Under the pieces are notes generated by a model. The model worked only from the letters and a program-made list of their open reading frames with translations. It was not told the DNA's origin and ran no database searches. A stretch of DNA of 64,000 bases, taken from the NCBI RefSeq assembly GCF_022899935.1, contig NZ_JALJCJ010000004.1:186001-250000 (forward strand), written 5' to 3'. Shown here in pieces: positions 24,588 through 34,872 of this stretch (the stretch's first letter is position 1; each line of letters opens with the position of its first letter). Origin of the DNA: Shinella curvata. GTDB taxonomy: Bacteria > Pseudomonadota > Alphaproteobacteria > Rhizobiales > Rhizobiaceae. A program made the position numbers and the translations under genes.

Positions 24588-25594
24588 CCGGCCCCGATGT
24601 CAGCATCGTCATCGCCGCCTACAACGCGGCCGATACGATCCAGCGCGCCATCAGAAGCGCCCTCGCACAACAGGGCGTAACGGTCGAGGTGATCGTCACC
24701 GATGATGGATCGACGGACACGACGCGATCCACCGTCACCGCTCTTGGCGATCCGGCCGTCCGCCTGCTCGCCCTGGACCGCAATCGCGGCCCTGGCGGCG
24801 CGCGCAATGCCGGTTTTGCCGCCGCGCGTGGGCGCTGGATCGCCGTTCTCGACGCGGACGATACGATGCAGCCCGGGCGGCTTTGCCGTATGGTCTCGGC
24901 GGCCGAGCGTGAAGACGCCGCACTTGCTGTCGATAATCTTTTCGTCCTGCATCTCGACGGCCGGATCGAAACCATGTTCCCGGACGACCTGCTGGCTCGA
25001 ACACCGCAGATCACGCTTCCCGATTTCATCGATTCCAACCGGATTTTCCGCAGCACGCACAATTTCGGCTATATGAAGCCGATCTTCCGGCGTGCTTTCC
25101 TCGAGGACAACGACCTCGCCTATGACGAGGCGCTGCGGATCGGCGAGGACTATCTGCTGTTCGCCTCCGCCCTTGCCGCGGGTGGCCGGTGCGTGGTCTC
25201 ACCGGCGGCCGGTTATGTCTATCATATACGCGAAGGCTCGATTTCGCGGTTGCTGCACCGGCATCACGTCGAGGCGATGCTTGCCGGCGACCAGCGGTTT
25301 CTCGCCCGCTTCCCGCTGACGACAGGCGCCGCCGGCTCTGCCCAACGCCGCCGCACGCGCAACCTTCAGGAAACGCGGGCCTTCCTCACGCTCGTCCAGC
25401 ATCTTCAGAACCGTTCGTTCGGGCCTGCCATCAAAGTGGCGCTCGGCGATCCCCTCGCACTCCGGCATCTTTCAATGCCGGTAGCCGCCCGGTGGCGTCG
25501 TTTCATCGCGCCATCCCTTCGCAAGACGGCCGCGTGCAATGCCGCCTCGTCCCCAACGACAGCGCAGGACCGCGCGCTCAGAAACAAAGGATAA
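24584..25594 (+). CDS. exoO: ExoO: beta-1,6-glucosyltransferase (GT2)
   Basis: A 336-residue GT2 protein. It has [67 protein letters not shown] (DxD) and [17 protein letters not shown]. ExoO adds the fifth sugar, the first 1,6-linked side-chain glucose, in S. meliloti. It closely resembles ExoU in motif layout, consistent with ancient duplication for successive side-chain steps. ATG 24584 overlaps the exoM stop; the longer upstream frame is ignored. Confidence 0.92.
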   Translation: MTGPDVSIVIAAYNAADTIQRAIRSALAQQGVTVEVIVTDDGSTDTTRSTVTALGDPAVRLLALDRNRGPGGARNAGFAAARGRWIAVLDADDTMQPGRLCRMVSAAEREDAALAVDNLFVLHLDGRIETMFPDDLLARTPQITLPDFIDSNRIFRSTHNFGYMKPIFRRAFLEDNDLAYDEALRIGEDYLLFASALAAGGRCVVSPAAGYVYHIREGSISRLLHRHHVEAMLAGDQRFLARFPLTTGAAGSAQRRRTRNLQETRAFLTLVQHLQNRSFGPAIKVALGDPLALRHLSMPVAARWRRFIAPSLRKTAACNAASSPTTAQDRALRNKG

Positions 25595-25598
25595 TGCC

Positions 25599-26504
25599 AT
25601 GCAGCGAACCAGAACTGTCCGCAAGGCCATCATTCCCGTCGCCGGCAACGGAACGCGCTTCCTGCCGGCCACCAAGGCCATGCCCAAGGAAATGCTGACC
25701 ATCGTCGATCGACCCGTCGTGCAATATGCCCTCGACGAGGCGCGCGAGGCCGGAATCGAGCATGTCGTCTTCGTGACCAGCCGCAACAAGCAGGTCATCG
25801 AGGATCATTTCGACGACACGCCGGAGCTGATTTCTTCGCTCGAAAAATCCGGCAAGGGCGACAAGGTCCGCGAACTGGGCGAACTTCTGCCGCAGGCCGG
25901 CTCGGTGAGTTTTACGCGCCAGCAGGCGCCGCTCGGCCTTGGTCACGCGGTTTGGTGCGCCCGGGACGTTATCGGTGACGAGCCCTTTGCGCTGCTGCTA
26001 CCGGACATGATCTCGTTTGGCCCGCGCGGTTGCCTTGCCGGGCTGATGGATCTCTATGGCGAGGTGGGCGGCAATGTTGTCGGTGTCGAGCAATGCGCGC
26101 CGGAAGAGGTTTCGCAATACGGCATCGTCGGCAAGGGTGCTGCCGTGCGCCACGGTTTTGCCGTGACCCATATGGTGGAGAAACCGCGGGTCGATGACGC
26201 CCCGTCCAATCTTTTCCTCAACGGCCGCTACATCCTCCAGCCGGAAATCTTTGGTCATCTCGCCCGCCAGCAGCGTGGCGCGGGCAACGAGATCCAGCTG
26301 ACGGACAGCATGTTGAAGCTCTCGGGAACCCAGCCCTTCCACGCCCATGTCTATGAGGGGCGGACCTATGACTGCGGTTCCAAACACGGCTTCATCGAGG
26401 CCAATGTCGCCTTCGCACTGGCCCGACCGGACATCGGCGGCGCGGTCTACCAGTCCCTGCGTGAGATGATGTCGTCGCACGAGGGCCGGATTCGCGCGGC
26501 ATAA
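25599..26504 (+). CDS. exoN: ExoN: UTP-glucose-1-phosphate uridylyltransferase
   Basis: A 301-residue GalU-type nucleotidyltransferase. [23 protein letters not shown] carries the nucleotide-binding loop; [30 protein letters not shown] and [20 protein letters not shown] (substrate lysine region) follow. It makes UDP-glucose, the donor for the seven glucoses per repeat and precursor of UDP-galactose. It starts 4 bp after exoO with an AAGG site. UDP-glucose 4-epimerase (exoB), needed for UDP-galactose, is not in this window. Confidence 0.93.
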   Translation: MQRTRTVRKAIIPVAGNGTRFLPATKAMPKEMLTIVDRPVVQYALDEAREAGIEHVVFVTSRNKQVIEDHFDDTPELISSLEKSGKGDKVRELGELLPQAGSVSFTRQQAPLGLGHAVWCARDVIGDEPFALLLPDMISFGPRGCLAGLMDLYGEVGGNVVGVEQCAPEEVSQYGIVGKGAAVRHGFAVTHMVEKPRVDDAPSNLFLNGRYILQPEIFGHLARQQRGAGNEIQLTDSMLKLSGTQPFHAHVYEGRTYDCGSKHGFIEANVAFALARPDIGGAVYQSLREMMSSHEGRIRAA

Positions 26505-26588
26505 GAGCAAGGCCCTGGATGGGAGGACCCGGGGCCGTCTCCGGGAGGACAGAGTTTCCATCGCGCCCGAAAGGCAGAACGGAGCCCC

Positions 26589-28943
26589 ATGCATCAAAGC
26601 ACCGTACCGCACAGCAGCATCCTGAGACGGGAACCGGATCCATCCGATTCCTTCATCGACCTCAACCGCCTGCTGACGATCCTCGTTCGTCGGGCGCGGC
26701 TGATCGGCCTCACCGTCGCGCTCGCGCTCGCGTTGGGCGTGGCCTACCTCGTGTTTGCAACGCCGGTCTATACGTCGATGACGCAGATCCTGCTCGACGA
26801 GGATCTGTCGCGCTACGCGGAGGAAAGCGAGCCGGCGCCGCAGAGCAGCCAGCAGGTCGACATGCGCATTGCCAGCGCCGCCGAGATTCTGAAATCCGGC
26901 CGTCTTGCCTTGCGCGTCGTCGATGATCTGAAACTTGCCGATAACGAAACCATCTCCAATCCGCCGCAATCGCCCGTCGCGATCGTCAAGGGATGGATCA
27001 AGTCCCTGACGTCCTTCGGTGATGCCGGACCACAGGCCTCTAAGGAGGCCCTTGCCAGCGGGCGCCGCGAGAAAGCGGCCGCGGTGTTGCAACAGGCATT
27101 GACGGTGGAGCGTGTGTCGCGCAGCGCCGTGCTCGCCGTCTCCTTCCGCTCGACCGATCCGCAGCTCGCCGCCGCGATTACCAAACGTTATGCGGAAGCC
27201 TTCTTCGAGGACCAGTTGAGCGCCAACTTCACGGCCACGGAACAGGCATCCGCCTGGCTTCAGGAACGACTGACGGATATTCAGGCACGCGCGCAGGAGG
27301 CGTCCCTCGAGGTGGAGCAGTATCGCGCGGAAAACGGCCTCACCACTGCCCGCGGTGAGCTGATGTCGGAACAGCAGCTTTCCGACCTCAACAGTCAGCT
27401 CATCCTGGCACAGGCCGATGCCGCGAGCGCGTCCGCCCGCTACGCCCAGTTCAAGGCGATCGTCGAGCAGGGGCCGGACAAGGCGATCGACAACGCGACC
27501 GTTCCCGCGCAGGGAGCCGACGCCTCCGCGCTTCAGGAACTGCGCGGCCGCTACAATTCCGTCCTCAAACGCGCCGAGGACATCACGAAGACTTTTGGTG
27601 CCGATCATCCGCAGGCGACTGCCTTGCGCGCGGAGAAGGAGGATATCGCCGGACAGATCTACCGCGAGCTTCAGCAATTGACGGCAAGCTACCGCAACGA
27701 ATACGACGTCGCCCGTTCGCGCGAGGTTTCGCTCCGGGAGAATATCCAGAAGGTTGCCGGCAACAATGCCGATGCGAACCGCTCCTCGGTGCGTCTGCGC
27801 GAACTGGAGCAGAAGGCGACGGCGCTGAAGGCGCTTTCGGAAAGTTACCTTGGCCGTTTTGAGCAGGCTTCGCAGAAGCAGTCCTTCCCGATCGCAAAGG
27901 CGCGGGTAATTTCGGATGCCGGCGTGCCGGTTTCGCCGTCGAGCCCCAGCAAGACCATGGTGCTGGGCCTCTCGCTGGTGCTGGGCATGATGGCCGGTGG
28001 CACGCTGACGTTGGTGCAGGAAATGCGCGAGCGCGCCTTCCGCCTCGAGAACGATGTTCGCACCATCCTGGGTCTGAAGCCGCTCGGTTATCTGCCGCTC
28101 GTCGGTGGCAGGCAGACGAAGCGCAAGCCCGCGATGATCGGCGCCATGCCCGTCAAGGCAGAGCCACCATCCGCGGCGGAGGATGACGATGTCATTCCGC
28201 TCGAGCGCATGACGCGCGTGGTGCTGGACGCGCCCCGCTCTGCCTTCGCCGAGACCCTGCGAAACGCCAAGCTCACGGCCGAAACCATGCTGCACGGCCG
28301 CCAGAGCCGCGTGATCGGCGTCACCTCGGGGCTGCCGGGTGAAGGCAAGTCCACGGTTGCGACCAATTTTGCGGCCCTTCTTGCCGTCAGCGGCAAACGC
28401 ACGCTGCTGATCGATGCGGACGTCCGCCGGCCGGGTCTCAGCGCCATGATGAAGCCGACCCCGCAAACCGGGCTCGTCGAGGTGCTGCGCGGCGAGGTTC
28501 CCTGGACGCAGGCGGTCAAGACCGATCGCCGCTCCCAGCTCGCCATCCTTCCGATTGCGCTACACCCGGGCGAGGCTCGGCGGAATGAAGCGAACGAGCT
28601 GATGTCCTCCGCAGCGATGGCGCACCTCATCGACGAGGCGCGGCAGAATTTCGATTATGTCGTGGTCGATCTGACGCCGCTTGGTCCCGTGGTCGATGCT
28701 AAGGCTTTCGAGCCGCTGGCCGACGGTTTCCTGTTCGTCGTCGAATGGGGCAAGACATCCGCGAACTTCGTGCGCGACCTCCTTGCCGCCGAACACCGCA
28801 TCGAGGGGAAGACACTCGGCGTGATCCTCAACAAGACCGACATGACCGCATTGGCCCGCTATAGTGATGCCGGGGGCGCGGAGCAGTACCGGGATCTTTA
28901 CGAGCAGTATTATACCGACAGTATGAAAGGCATGACCGGTTAG
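26589..28943 (+). CDS. exoP: ExoP: polysaccharide co-polymerase / BY-kinase controlling chain length
   Basis: A 784-residue protein (S. meliloti ExoP about 786). An N-terminal Wzz domain (about 25-115) has a first membrane helix (LIGLTVALALALGVAYLVF). A long periplasmic coiled-coil (about 170-430) and a second helix (about 455-475) follow. The C-terminal cytoplasmic ATPase domain has Walker A GLPGEGKST, Walker A' LLIDADVRRPGL and VVVDLTPLG. The tail is tyrosine-rich (EQYRDLYEQYYTDSM), the usual autophosphorylation cluster of bacterial tyrosine kinases. It ends the exo cluster; an 80-bp gap with a GGAG site separates it from exoN. Confidence 0.94.
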   Translation: MHQSTVPHSSILRREPDPSDSFIDLNRLLTILVRRARLIGLTVALALALGVAYLVFATPVYTSMTQILLDEDLSRYAEESEPAPQSSQQVDMRIASAAEILKSGRLALRVVDDLKLADNETISNPPQSPVAIVKGWIKSLTSFGDAGPQASKEALASGRREKAAAVLQQALTVERVSRSAVLAVSFRSTDPQLAAAITKRYAEAFFEDQLSANFTATEQASAWLQERLTDIQARAQEASLEVEQYRAENGLTTARGELMSEQQLSDLNSQLILAQADAASASARYAQFKAIVEQGPDKAIDNATVPAQGADASALQELRGRYNSVLKRAEDITKTFGADHPQATALRAEKEDIAGQIYRELQQLTASYRNEYDVARSREVSLRENIQKVAGNNADANRSSVRLRELEQKATALKALSESYLGRFEQASQKQSFPIAKARVISDAGVPVSPSSPSKTMVLGLSLVLGMMAGGTLTLVQEMRERAFRLENDVRTILGLKPLGYLPLVGGRQTKRKPAMIGAMPVKAEPPSAAEDDDVIPLERMTRVVLDAPRSAFAETLRNAKLTAETMLHGRQSRVIGVTSGLPGEGKSTVATNFAALLAVSGKRTLLIDADVRRPGLSAMMKPTPQTGLVEVLRGEVPWTQAVKTDRRSQLAILPIALHPGEARRNEANELMSSAAMAHLIDEARQNFDYVVVDLTPLGPVVDAKAFEPLADGFLFVVEWGKTSANFVRDLLAAEHRIEGKTLGVILNKTDMTALARYSDAGGAEQYRDLYEQYYTDSMKGMTG

Positions 28944-28999
28944 GCCCGGCCTATCGATTTGATGAGAAATGTGGTGCACGGTCCTTCGACCACGATCTC

Positions 29000-29548
29000 C
29001 TAGTCGACGTGGAGAAGGCGGTCGAGGCAATGGGCAAACGCACGCCGCAGATGGCGGTCGACCATATTGCGCGAAATCTTGAGTTTCCTTGAAATCTCGT
29101 CCGGCGAAAGATGGTGCAGACGGTGCAGGATGAAGACGACCCGGCGCCGTTCCGGCAGTTCGCCGATCGCATCGCGGAGGATTGCCACGCGCGCCTCTAT
29201 TTCGAGCGCCAGGTCCGGCGCAGGCCCAAGGCTGGGGACGGCCATCGCCTCCTTCTCGGTGCCGGAGAAAAGTCGCGCTTCCCTGTTTTCCCGCCGCAGC
29301 CGGTCGATGCCGAGGTTGACGGCGGATCGGCAGAGAAAGGCCTTGATCGACCGCTTGTTGCGAAGCACATCCGGCTGAGCCGCAAGCTTGATGTAGAGGT
29401 CGTGAACGACATCCCTGGCGGTGGAAAGCGGATGGCCCTTGCGACGCACAGCCTTCGTGATGTCGGCATAGTGCGCCTCCATCGCTCGGTTCAGGAGGTC
29501 ATTGCCGTCAAGGACGTCCCAGGCGATTGGAGAAGGGGAGCGCGACAT
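29000..29548 (-). CDS. ECF-type RNA polymerase sigma factor
   Basis: A 182-residue ECF sigma factor. Region 2 (about residues 20-90) includes STARDVVHDLYIKLAAQ and FLCRSAVNLGIDRLRREN; region 4 (about 115-175) includes ELPERRRVVFILHRLHHLSPDEISRKL with the HTH KISRNMVDRHLRRA. This is the FecI-like layout. No separate anti-sigma gene adjoins it; the gene upstream on the same strand encodes a FecR-domain/TPR/barrel protein, 400 bp away. It is convergent with exoP. It might drive that surface protein or other envelope genes, but targets are not visible. Confidence 0.85.
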   Translation of the reverse strand: MSRSPSPIAWDVLDGNDLLNRAMEAHYADITKAVRRKGHPLSTARDVVHDLYIKLAAQPDVLRNKRSIKAFLCRSAVNLGIDRLRRENREARLFSGTEKEAMAVPSLGPAPDLALEIEARVAILRDAIGELPERRRVVFILHRLHHLSPDEISRKLKISRNMVDRHLRRAFAHCLDRLLHVD

Positions 29549-29947
29549 CGGCAGTCTGTTCCAGATTCAATATGATGACCGTGGCTCGGACAAACCGAGG
29601 GTTTTCGCGGTGATGTGGAATGGCTATCCGTTTGATAAAATCGCTGCAAGTGCAATAGCTTACAATATTCGCATGACGCGAATACCGAGGCGATTAAAAC
29701 AAGATGAAAAAACTCATCTTATGTCTGATTTCGTTGCCAGAATTCGATCTGCGTCGGGCATGCCGCTGCTGAAACCCATGATGAGAATGCCGAGACGTGC
29801 GGCATTTTTGCAACGATCTTTTGGGCGCAACCGATCAGGGCGGTACACGCTCCCCGGCTCCGGCGATCAGGCGTTACGACCAGTGAGAAGCGGCTGCGGT
29901 GTTCTCTTTCCCCGCACCCCTGATACGGCGAGTGCCAATCTGTGCGA
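29549..29947. other. Non-coding gap between the FecR-TPR-barrel gene and the ECF sigma gene
   Basis: About 400 bp hold no supportable gene. The middle is AT-rich and probably contains the sigma-factor promoter. A 7-bp hairpin AAGATGA / TCATCTT (29701-29720), read leftward, is followed by GTTTTAA, a weak terminator candidate for the gene ending at 29948. Confidence 0.5.
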
Positions 29948-32900
29948 TCAGAAGCGGCCCCTTATGGACGCGCTGAACATTCGCCCGGGGCCGGGTACGA
30001 GCGGTGCGACATCGACATCTTCATCGAAGACATTCGAGACGCTGAACGAGAGCGAAAGGTGGCGATCCTCCGATTCCCAGCCTGCGCCGATGTCCGTGAC
30101 GAACGCGTCATCCATCCACACGGTTTCTCTGGATGCGCCATGAACATCCGTCGTGAAGGATACCCGCTTGCCGATGTAGCTTTCCGCGACGAAGAACGTG
30201 AAACGCTCCGGGCTCATGTAGCTGAAGCCGATGCGGCCGGTATGCTCGGGAACCGTCGGCAGCCAGTCGTTCCAATCGGGAACCGGGTTGCCGCCCCAGA
30301 TGCGCGAATAGTTGGCAAAGAAGGTAACGCCGCCGCCGATCCAGAGGTTCGCATTGAATGTCAAACGGTCAATCCGGGCTTCGGGAAGGTTCAGAGCATA
30401 GTTGTAGACGGGTACGCCGACCGAGAGGTTCTCGATTTCCTGATGCTGATACTCGACCGCGGTGAAAAAGCGATCAGTCCATTCGGCATCCCAACGCATC
30501 ATCGCGGTCTTCGTTTCGCCAAAGGCCGGAGGGTTGTCGGCCCTGAGCCCTACGATGGTCAGCGGTGAAAGCGTGCTTCGCTCGCTGAGCGGCGTGCGTT
30601 CTGCATAGGCCGCCCGCAGATATTGCCCTTCCGTCACTTCCCAGGCGATGCCAACATGCGGATTGAAACTTGTATCCTCGACATCGTTCTGATTGTACCA
30701 ATCCACAAACAGGTTGGCCTCCACCTCGACGTCAGGTGTCAGCTTGGCCATGCCGCCGATCCACGCGCGCACGTTCTCGCCTTCGACATGGGTTGTGATG
30801 GCGGGGTCCCGCACGTTGATGGTCGGGTCGAAGATGAAGTACCGGAACAGGGAGGATGATACCTCATATTCCGACTGGCCGCCCTCCAGGCCCCAGCGCA
30901 AGGTGACGTCGTCCGCAACCTCGAAGAGATGCGAGACGCCCAGCTTCATGGAGAATTCGTCTTCGTCCACATCGCTATCTTCGCCGATGGGATCCCCGTC
31001 GGTCGAGTATCGAACGAGGGAGTCTCGCCCGGACCTGTCAAGGATCGTGCTGAAGAGCCCGACATTGAGGACGTTGCGATATTCGAACGTGTGGCTCCAG
31101 CCGAGAAACATATCCAGGCCATCGGCATTGAGCGTGTCGCGGCGGGTCACGTCGTGCCCGTCGCTGATGGCGCCGTCGATTGACACTCCGCCTTCGACAT
31201 GCCCGCCGTTCAGGTAGCCGACGATGCGATCGTCCGGCGTCAACTGGGCGCCAAACACGGTGAGGGAGGTGAGGTTCTGCGCCGTCTGGTCGGCGAAGGA
31301 CGGATTCATGTGTAAATAGGTGAGATCCGTCGTCAGCGCATAGGGGAGCGGATCGTAGCCCAGTTTCTGGTAGCTCGCCGACCCCGTCAGCTGGATGTCT
31401 CGGCCCATGGTCGTCATGCCGACGCCGATCTCGGTTTCCTGGAAGGGGAACCGGTAAAAAGCCGGCCGGCGGCGAGGGCTGACAATTGCGAGCGGATCAA
31501 GCAGGGCGCCCTGAATGTAGCCCGAGAACGCCGCATCATCGCCGGTGTTCGGCTCGGTCACCGCCACGAGGCCGCGAGCGGTGGCGAATGGCGATACGCT
31601 GCCGGTCAGGTTCTGATCGAAGTAGCTCGCGCCCTGGAACGGATCAAAAGCCCGATCGCCCCAGTATCGCGCCCACGCATTGAGGGAGGCTGTTCGGTAG
31701 ATGCCGCCGAGCGTCGAACCGAAATCGTCGCTGGCTTCCACCGAACTGTAGTCGCCACCGCGCGCTCGTGCCCGTTTGACCGATTCCTGGCCCAGTTCGA
31801 TCGCCTGGTCCAGTTCGTAGTTATAGAGTTCCAGAAGCGCTCGATACTGCGCCATGATCGGCGATGTCGGATCGAGTCTGTCGGCAAGTTCGAAAGACTG
31901 AGCAGCCGGCTCCATTTCCCCCCGCGCTGCGTAGGTTGCCCCGAGAGCGATGAGACCACGCCCATAGGTGGGATTGGCCGCGGTCGCGCGCAGCATGTCA
32001 TCGAGCCCGCCATCCGGATCACCCGACTGGAGCTTCGCCCGGCCACGCTGGTAGAGCGCGAGTTCGAACGAGGAATCGTCCGCCAGGGCCTGGTCGACCA
32101 GGTGGCGTGCTTCGTCATTGCGCCCGGCATAGAGCAAAAGCCCAGCATAGCTCGCCAGCGTTTCAGGCGCATCCGGGTCGAGTTCGAGGGCCTTGCGATA
32201 GGCGGCTTCGGCTTCCCTGGTGGCGAGCCGTCCGACCTGTTCCTGTCCGAGGCTCAGCCAGTACTCCCATCTACCGGGAGAACGATCCGTTGCGGCCTCC
32301 AGGTCACGCACGGCACCGCGCACGTCGCCTTCGACATGGGATCGATATTGCGCCCGGATATGGAGAAGCGCCGGGTCGCGTTGATCGATCTGCTCTGCCT
32401 TGCGAATTGCCCTCAAGGCGACGCCGAAATCAGCGGTTTGCATCGCTCGCTCGGCGATTGCGATCTGCAAGCGAATATCGCCGCCAAAACGCGGCTCTGC
32501 CTGCTGCAGCAGTTCCATCGCGTCGCGGGGAGATTTCAGCATGGCAGCGATTGTCTCTTCGCCCATCAGGGAGGCGAAGGAGGCCGAAACCGGTCTGGGC
32601 TTCGGATGGACGACCGTCGGATTGGCCAGCGAATGGGCGAAATACGCGAGATATCCGGCGCTGATGCGGTCTTCGCCGGAAAGTCCTTTCTGCGCCCTGT
32701 CCAAAAGCGCTGCCGCTTCGGCATAGCGGCGTGCGCCTGCAAGCATCCTGCCCTCGAGGTAGTCCAGCCGCGCCTGCTGTGCGGCAGAGAGCGAACCTTT
32801 ACGGGCGGCGGCGATCGCCTCGATCGTGCCGGCCTTGCCGTAAAGCTCGAAACTGATCTCGGCCGCGGCAACCATGTCCTGGGTCGACACCGGCGTCTCG

Positions 32901-33589
32901 GGTGTTAACCCGGACGCTTCTTCATCGGCACCGTTGCGACGCGGCTTGACGATCCCGCTGCCGCCGAAGGCTTCGCGGAGGCTGAGATTGTACAGCATCT
33001 GCTGCCGAATATCGCCGCCCGCTATCACGATCTTGGAGGGCGCACCGCCGAGTGTCGCAACCGCCGCTTCGCCCGTGCCGACACTGACCAGACCACTTGC
33101 ATTGGACAGATCGACCAGTCCTTCGATGACGCTGAGCGTGGTGCGTTCGGAAACGACCGTCATCGCCCAGTCCGTTCCACGGATCGCCGCGGTGGCGGCC
33201 GGTGTCTCGACGGTGACGCCGGAGCCTCCGCGTGCCGCGCGGCCGTAGAGCTGGCCGCTGCGCAATTCCAGTGAGACGCCGCCGTCTGCGCGCACATCCT
33301 TCACTACGAGAACGGAGTTTCTGCCAACCCTGACCTGGGTTCGATCGGCAAAGACGAGGGCGACCTGGCCGATCTCGTTGGTGCGGACCACGTCGCCCGC
33401 CTTCACATCCTGGCCGATTTCAAGCGGCCGGAGGGCGGGTGTTTCGATGAACGAGATGTCCTCACCGATCCGCGTCTGCACAATCTGGCCGCTGATCAGC
33501 GGCGTACGCGGCTGCGGCTCGGCGACGGCGATTGCCGGTATCGCCAGGCCAAACGAAATCAACGCCAACTGCCGTGAACCAGATCGCAT
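29948..33589 (-). CDS. FecR-domain, TPR and outer-membrane beta-barrel fusion protein
   Basis: A 1213-residue exported protein. A signal peptide (cleaved near IAVAEPQ) is followed by a FecR-type beta domain (about residues 60-165: AGDVVRTNEIGQVALVF, GTDWAMTVVSERTTLSVIEG). A helical TPR region (about 260-610) includes repeats such as AEAAYRKALELDPDAPETLA and ARHLVDQALADDSSFE. The C-terminal half (about 640-1213) is rich in alternating beta strands and ends in an aromatic residue (SASIRGRF), as outer-membrane barrels do. No Lys/Arg-rich inner-membrane anchor is seen, so the FecR domain is predicted periplasmic or surface linked. ATG 33589 is preferred to a GTG nine bases upstream. An ECF sigma gene lies downstream. 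Function is unknown. Confidence 0.75.
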   Translation of the reverse strand: MRSGSRQLALISFGLAIPAIAVAEPQPRTPLISGQIVQTRIGEDISFIETPALRPLEIGQDVKAGDVVRTNEIGQVALVFADRTQVRVGRNSVLVVKDVRADGGVSLELRSGQLYGRAARGGSGVTVETPAATAAIRGTDWAMTVVSERTTLSVIEGLVDLSNASGLVSVGTGEAAVATLGGAPSKIVIAGGDIRQQMLYNLSLREAFGGSGIVKPRRNGADEEASGLTPETPVSTQDMVAAAEISFELYGKAGTIEAIAAARKGSLSAAQQARLDYLEGRMLAGARRYAEAAALLDRAQKGLSGEDRISAGYLAYFAHSLANPTVVHPKPRPVSASFASLMGEETIAAMLKSPRDAMELLQQAEPRFGGDIRLQIAIAERAMQTADFGVALRAIRKAEQIDQRDPALLHIRAQYRSHVEGDVRGAVRDLEAATDRSPGRWEYWLSLGQEQVGRLATREAEAAYRKALELDPDAPETLASYAGLLLYAGRNDEARHLVDQALADDSSFELALYQRGRAKLQSGDPDGGLDDMLRATAANPTYGRGLIALGATYAARGEMEPAAQSFELADRLDPTSPIMAQYRALLELYNYELDQAIELGQESVKRARARGGDYSSVEASDDFGSTLGGIYRTASLNAWARYWGDRAFDPFQGASYFDQNLTGSVSPFATARGLVAVTEPNTGDDAAFSGYIQGALLDPLAIVSPRRRPAFYRFPFQETEIGVGMTTMGRDIQLTGSASYQKLGYDPLPYALTTDLTYLHMNPSFADQTAQNLTSLTVFGAQLTPDDRIVGYLNGGHVEGGVSIDGAISDGHDVTRRDTLNADGLDMFLGWSHTFEYRNVLNVGLFSTILDRSGRDSLVRYSTDGDPIGEDSDVDEDEFSMKLGVSHLFEVADDVTLRWGLEGGQSEYEVSSSLFRYFIFDPTINVRDPAITTHVEGENVRAWIGGMAKLTPDVEVEANLFVDWYNQNDVEDTSFNPHVGIAWEVTEGQYLRAAYAERTPLSERSTLSPLTIVGLRADNPPAFGETKTAMMRWDAEWTDRFFTAVEYQHQEIENLSVGVPVYNYALNLPEARIDRLTFNANLWIGGGVTFFANYSRIWGGNPVPDWNDWLPTVPEHTGRIGFSYMSPERFTFFVAESYIGKRVSFTTDVHGASRETVWMDDAFVTDIGAGWESEDRHLSLSFSVSNVFDEDVDVAPLVPGPGRMFSASIRGRF

Positions 33590-33889
33590 TTGCCGCACCG
33601 CTAATCGAAATCGTCATGAACAAAGCCGCACGTAGGCGGGGCGCTTCGCGATTGTCAACGCGAGCAGGAGCAAAGGTCGTGGAAGGGCGTGCAACGCGTT
33701 TCGTTTGCGCGTCAGTGTTGCACTATGTCAACGATTCGGCCGGATTTCGCTAGACTGTCGGACCTCGAAGTAAACGAAGCCGGACGAGACGGACGTGAGC
33801 GCGCACGCTCCGGTATCTTCGTGTTGATCGCCCTCTTTGGCGTTGGCAACGACGCTATCGCTCTATCGGGATGCAGAGAGCCTTCGGCC
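33590..33889. other. Non-coding gap upstream of the FecR-TPR-barrel gene
   Basis: About 300 bp separate this gene from the end of the BASS-type transporter; both genes are leftward. No convincing gene or strong hairpin is present. The promoter of the large fusion gene must lie here. Confidence 0.4.
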
Positions 33890-34753
33890 CTAAACCCTTG
33901 TCTTTCTGCGACCATACGCGACCAGCGCGAACCCCGAAGCGTACATGAGCAGGCCGAATAGCGCCGGCGGTACGGCCACCTCCGGTGAGCGCATCATGGT
34001 AATGGCCAGAACCATGCCGATCGCGGCGTTGCGAATGCTGACCGACAGGGCGACCGTTGTCGCCTCGGCTGACGTAAGACCCAGCAGGCGCGAGCCGGCA
34101 AGACCGACGGCGATACCCGTTGCAGTCAATCCGACAACGGCCGGTCCGGCGCTGAGAAGTATGCTCACCCATCGGTCGTATACGGAGGCGCCTATTCCGA
34201 CGATGAGTATGACCAGCACCAGGATGCCAAAGGCAGCAAGCAGCCTCTCTGCCCGGGCAGCGAAACCGGGAGCCTTGCGGCGTATGGCCATTCCGAGCAG
34301 GACAGGAAAGAGGATGATCAGAAGCATCATCCCGATCGTGCGCAGGATGGGGAGATGCACCTGCATGTCGCCATTGCCGAAATAGTCGATAGCGAAGTTC
34401 GCGAAGAGCGGAAGTGTCGCCGTCGCGACGACGCAGCCAATGGCGCTGAGAGCGATGGAAAGGGCGACATCTCCCCGCGCGAGATAGGAAAACAGGCTCG
34501 TTGTCGTGCCGATCGGGCAGGCGGCTGTGATGACCAGCCCGATGGCAATCTCCTGCGGCAAATCGAGGATGATGGCGAGCGCAAGACCAAGAAGAGGAAG
34601 AATGACGAGAGCGGCTGTGATGCCCCAGATCAAGGCTTTCGGGCGCGTTGCCACACGCTCGAAATCTGTTGGAGAGAGCGTCATGCCGATACCGGTCATG
34701 ATGATGAACACGACTGCCGGCAAGCCGATATCGATGAGAGCCGACTGCTCCAT
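33890..34753 (-). CDS. Bile acid:sodium symporter (BASS)-family transporter
   Basis: A 287-residue membrane protein with about nine to ten helices. The family patterns are VVFIIMTGIGMTLSPTDFERV, the crossing-helix region GLVITAACPIGTTTSLFSYLARGDVALSIALSAIG and SVSIRNAAIGMVLAITM. These are the Na+-coupled BASS group, whose members carry bile acids, pantoate, pyruvate or other organic anions. ATG 34753 has a strong GGAGGGG site; the first in-frame Met 13 codons earlier lacks one. It is upstream of the FecR-TPR-barrel gene on the same strand, with a 300-bp gap. Substrate unknown. Confidence 0.85.
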   Translation of the reverse strand: MEQSALIDIGLPAVVFIIMTGIGMTLSPTDFERVATRPKALIWGITAALVILPLLGLALAIILDLPQEIAIGLVITAACPIGTTTSLFSYLARGDVALSIALSAIGCVVATATLPLFANFAIDYFGNGDMQVHLPILRTIGMMLLIILFPVLLGMAIRRKAPGFAARAERLLAAFGILVLVILIVGIGASVYDRWVSILLSAGPAVVGLTATGIAVGLAGSRLLGLTSAEATTVALSVSIRNAAIGMVLAITMMRSPEVAVPPALFGLLMYASGFALVAYGRRKTRV

Positions 34754-34872
34754 TCCGTTTCCCCTCCCCTGGAAATGACCTATCCCATCCACAAAGTATC
34801 AAGGTTGTGTGTTCGAGCCATTAACTTGGGATGTCGTCAGCGTAGCGGCGTCTGCGCTGGCGCGCGGGTCAC

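Noticed and set aside
26505-26588. GC-rich hairpin between exoN and exoP as a terminator
   Set aside because: Only about 5 bp of stem (CCCGG/CCGGG) without a T run; exoP is more likely cotranscribed.
25998-28466. Very long leftward open frame (over 800 codons) opposite exoN and exoP
   Set aside because: It mirrors the GC-biased codons of exoN/exoP, has no recognisable domain and no ribosome site; a shadow of the real genes.
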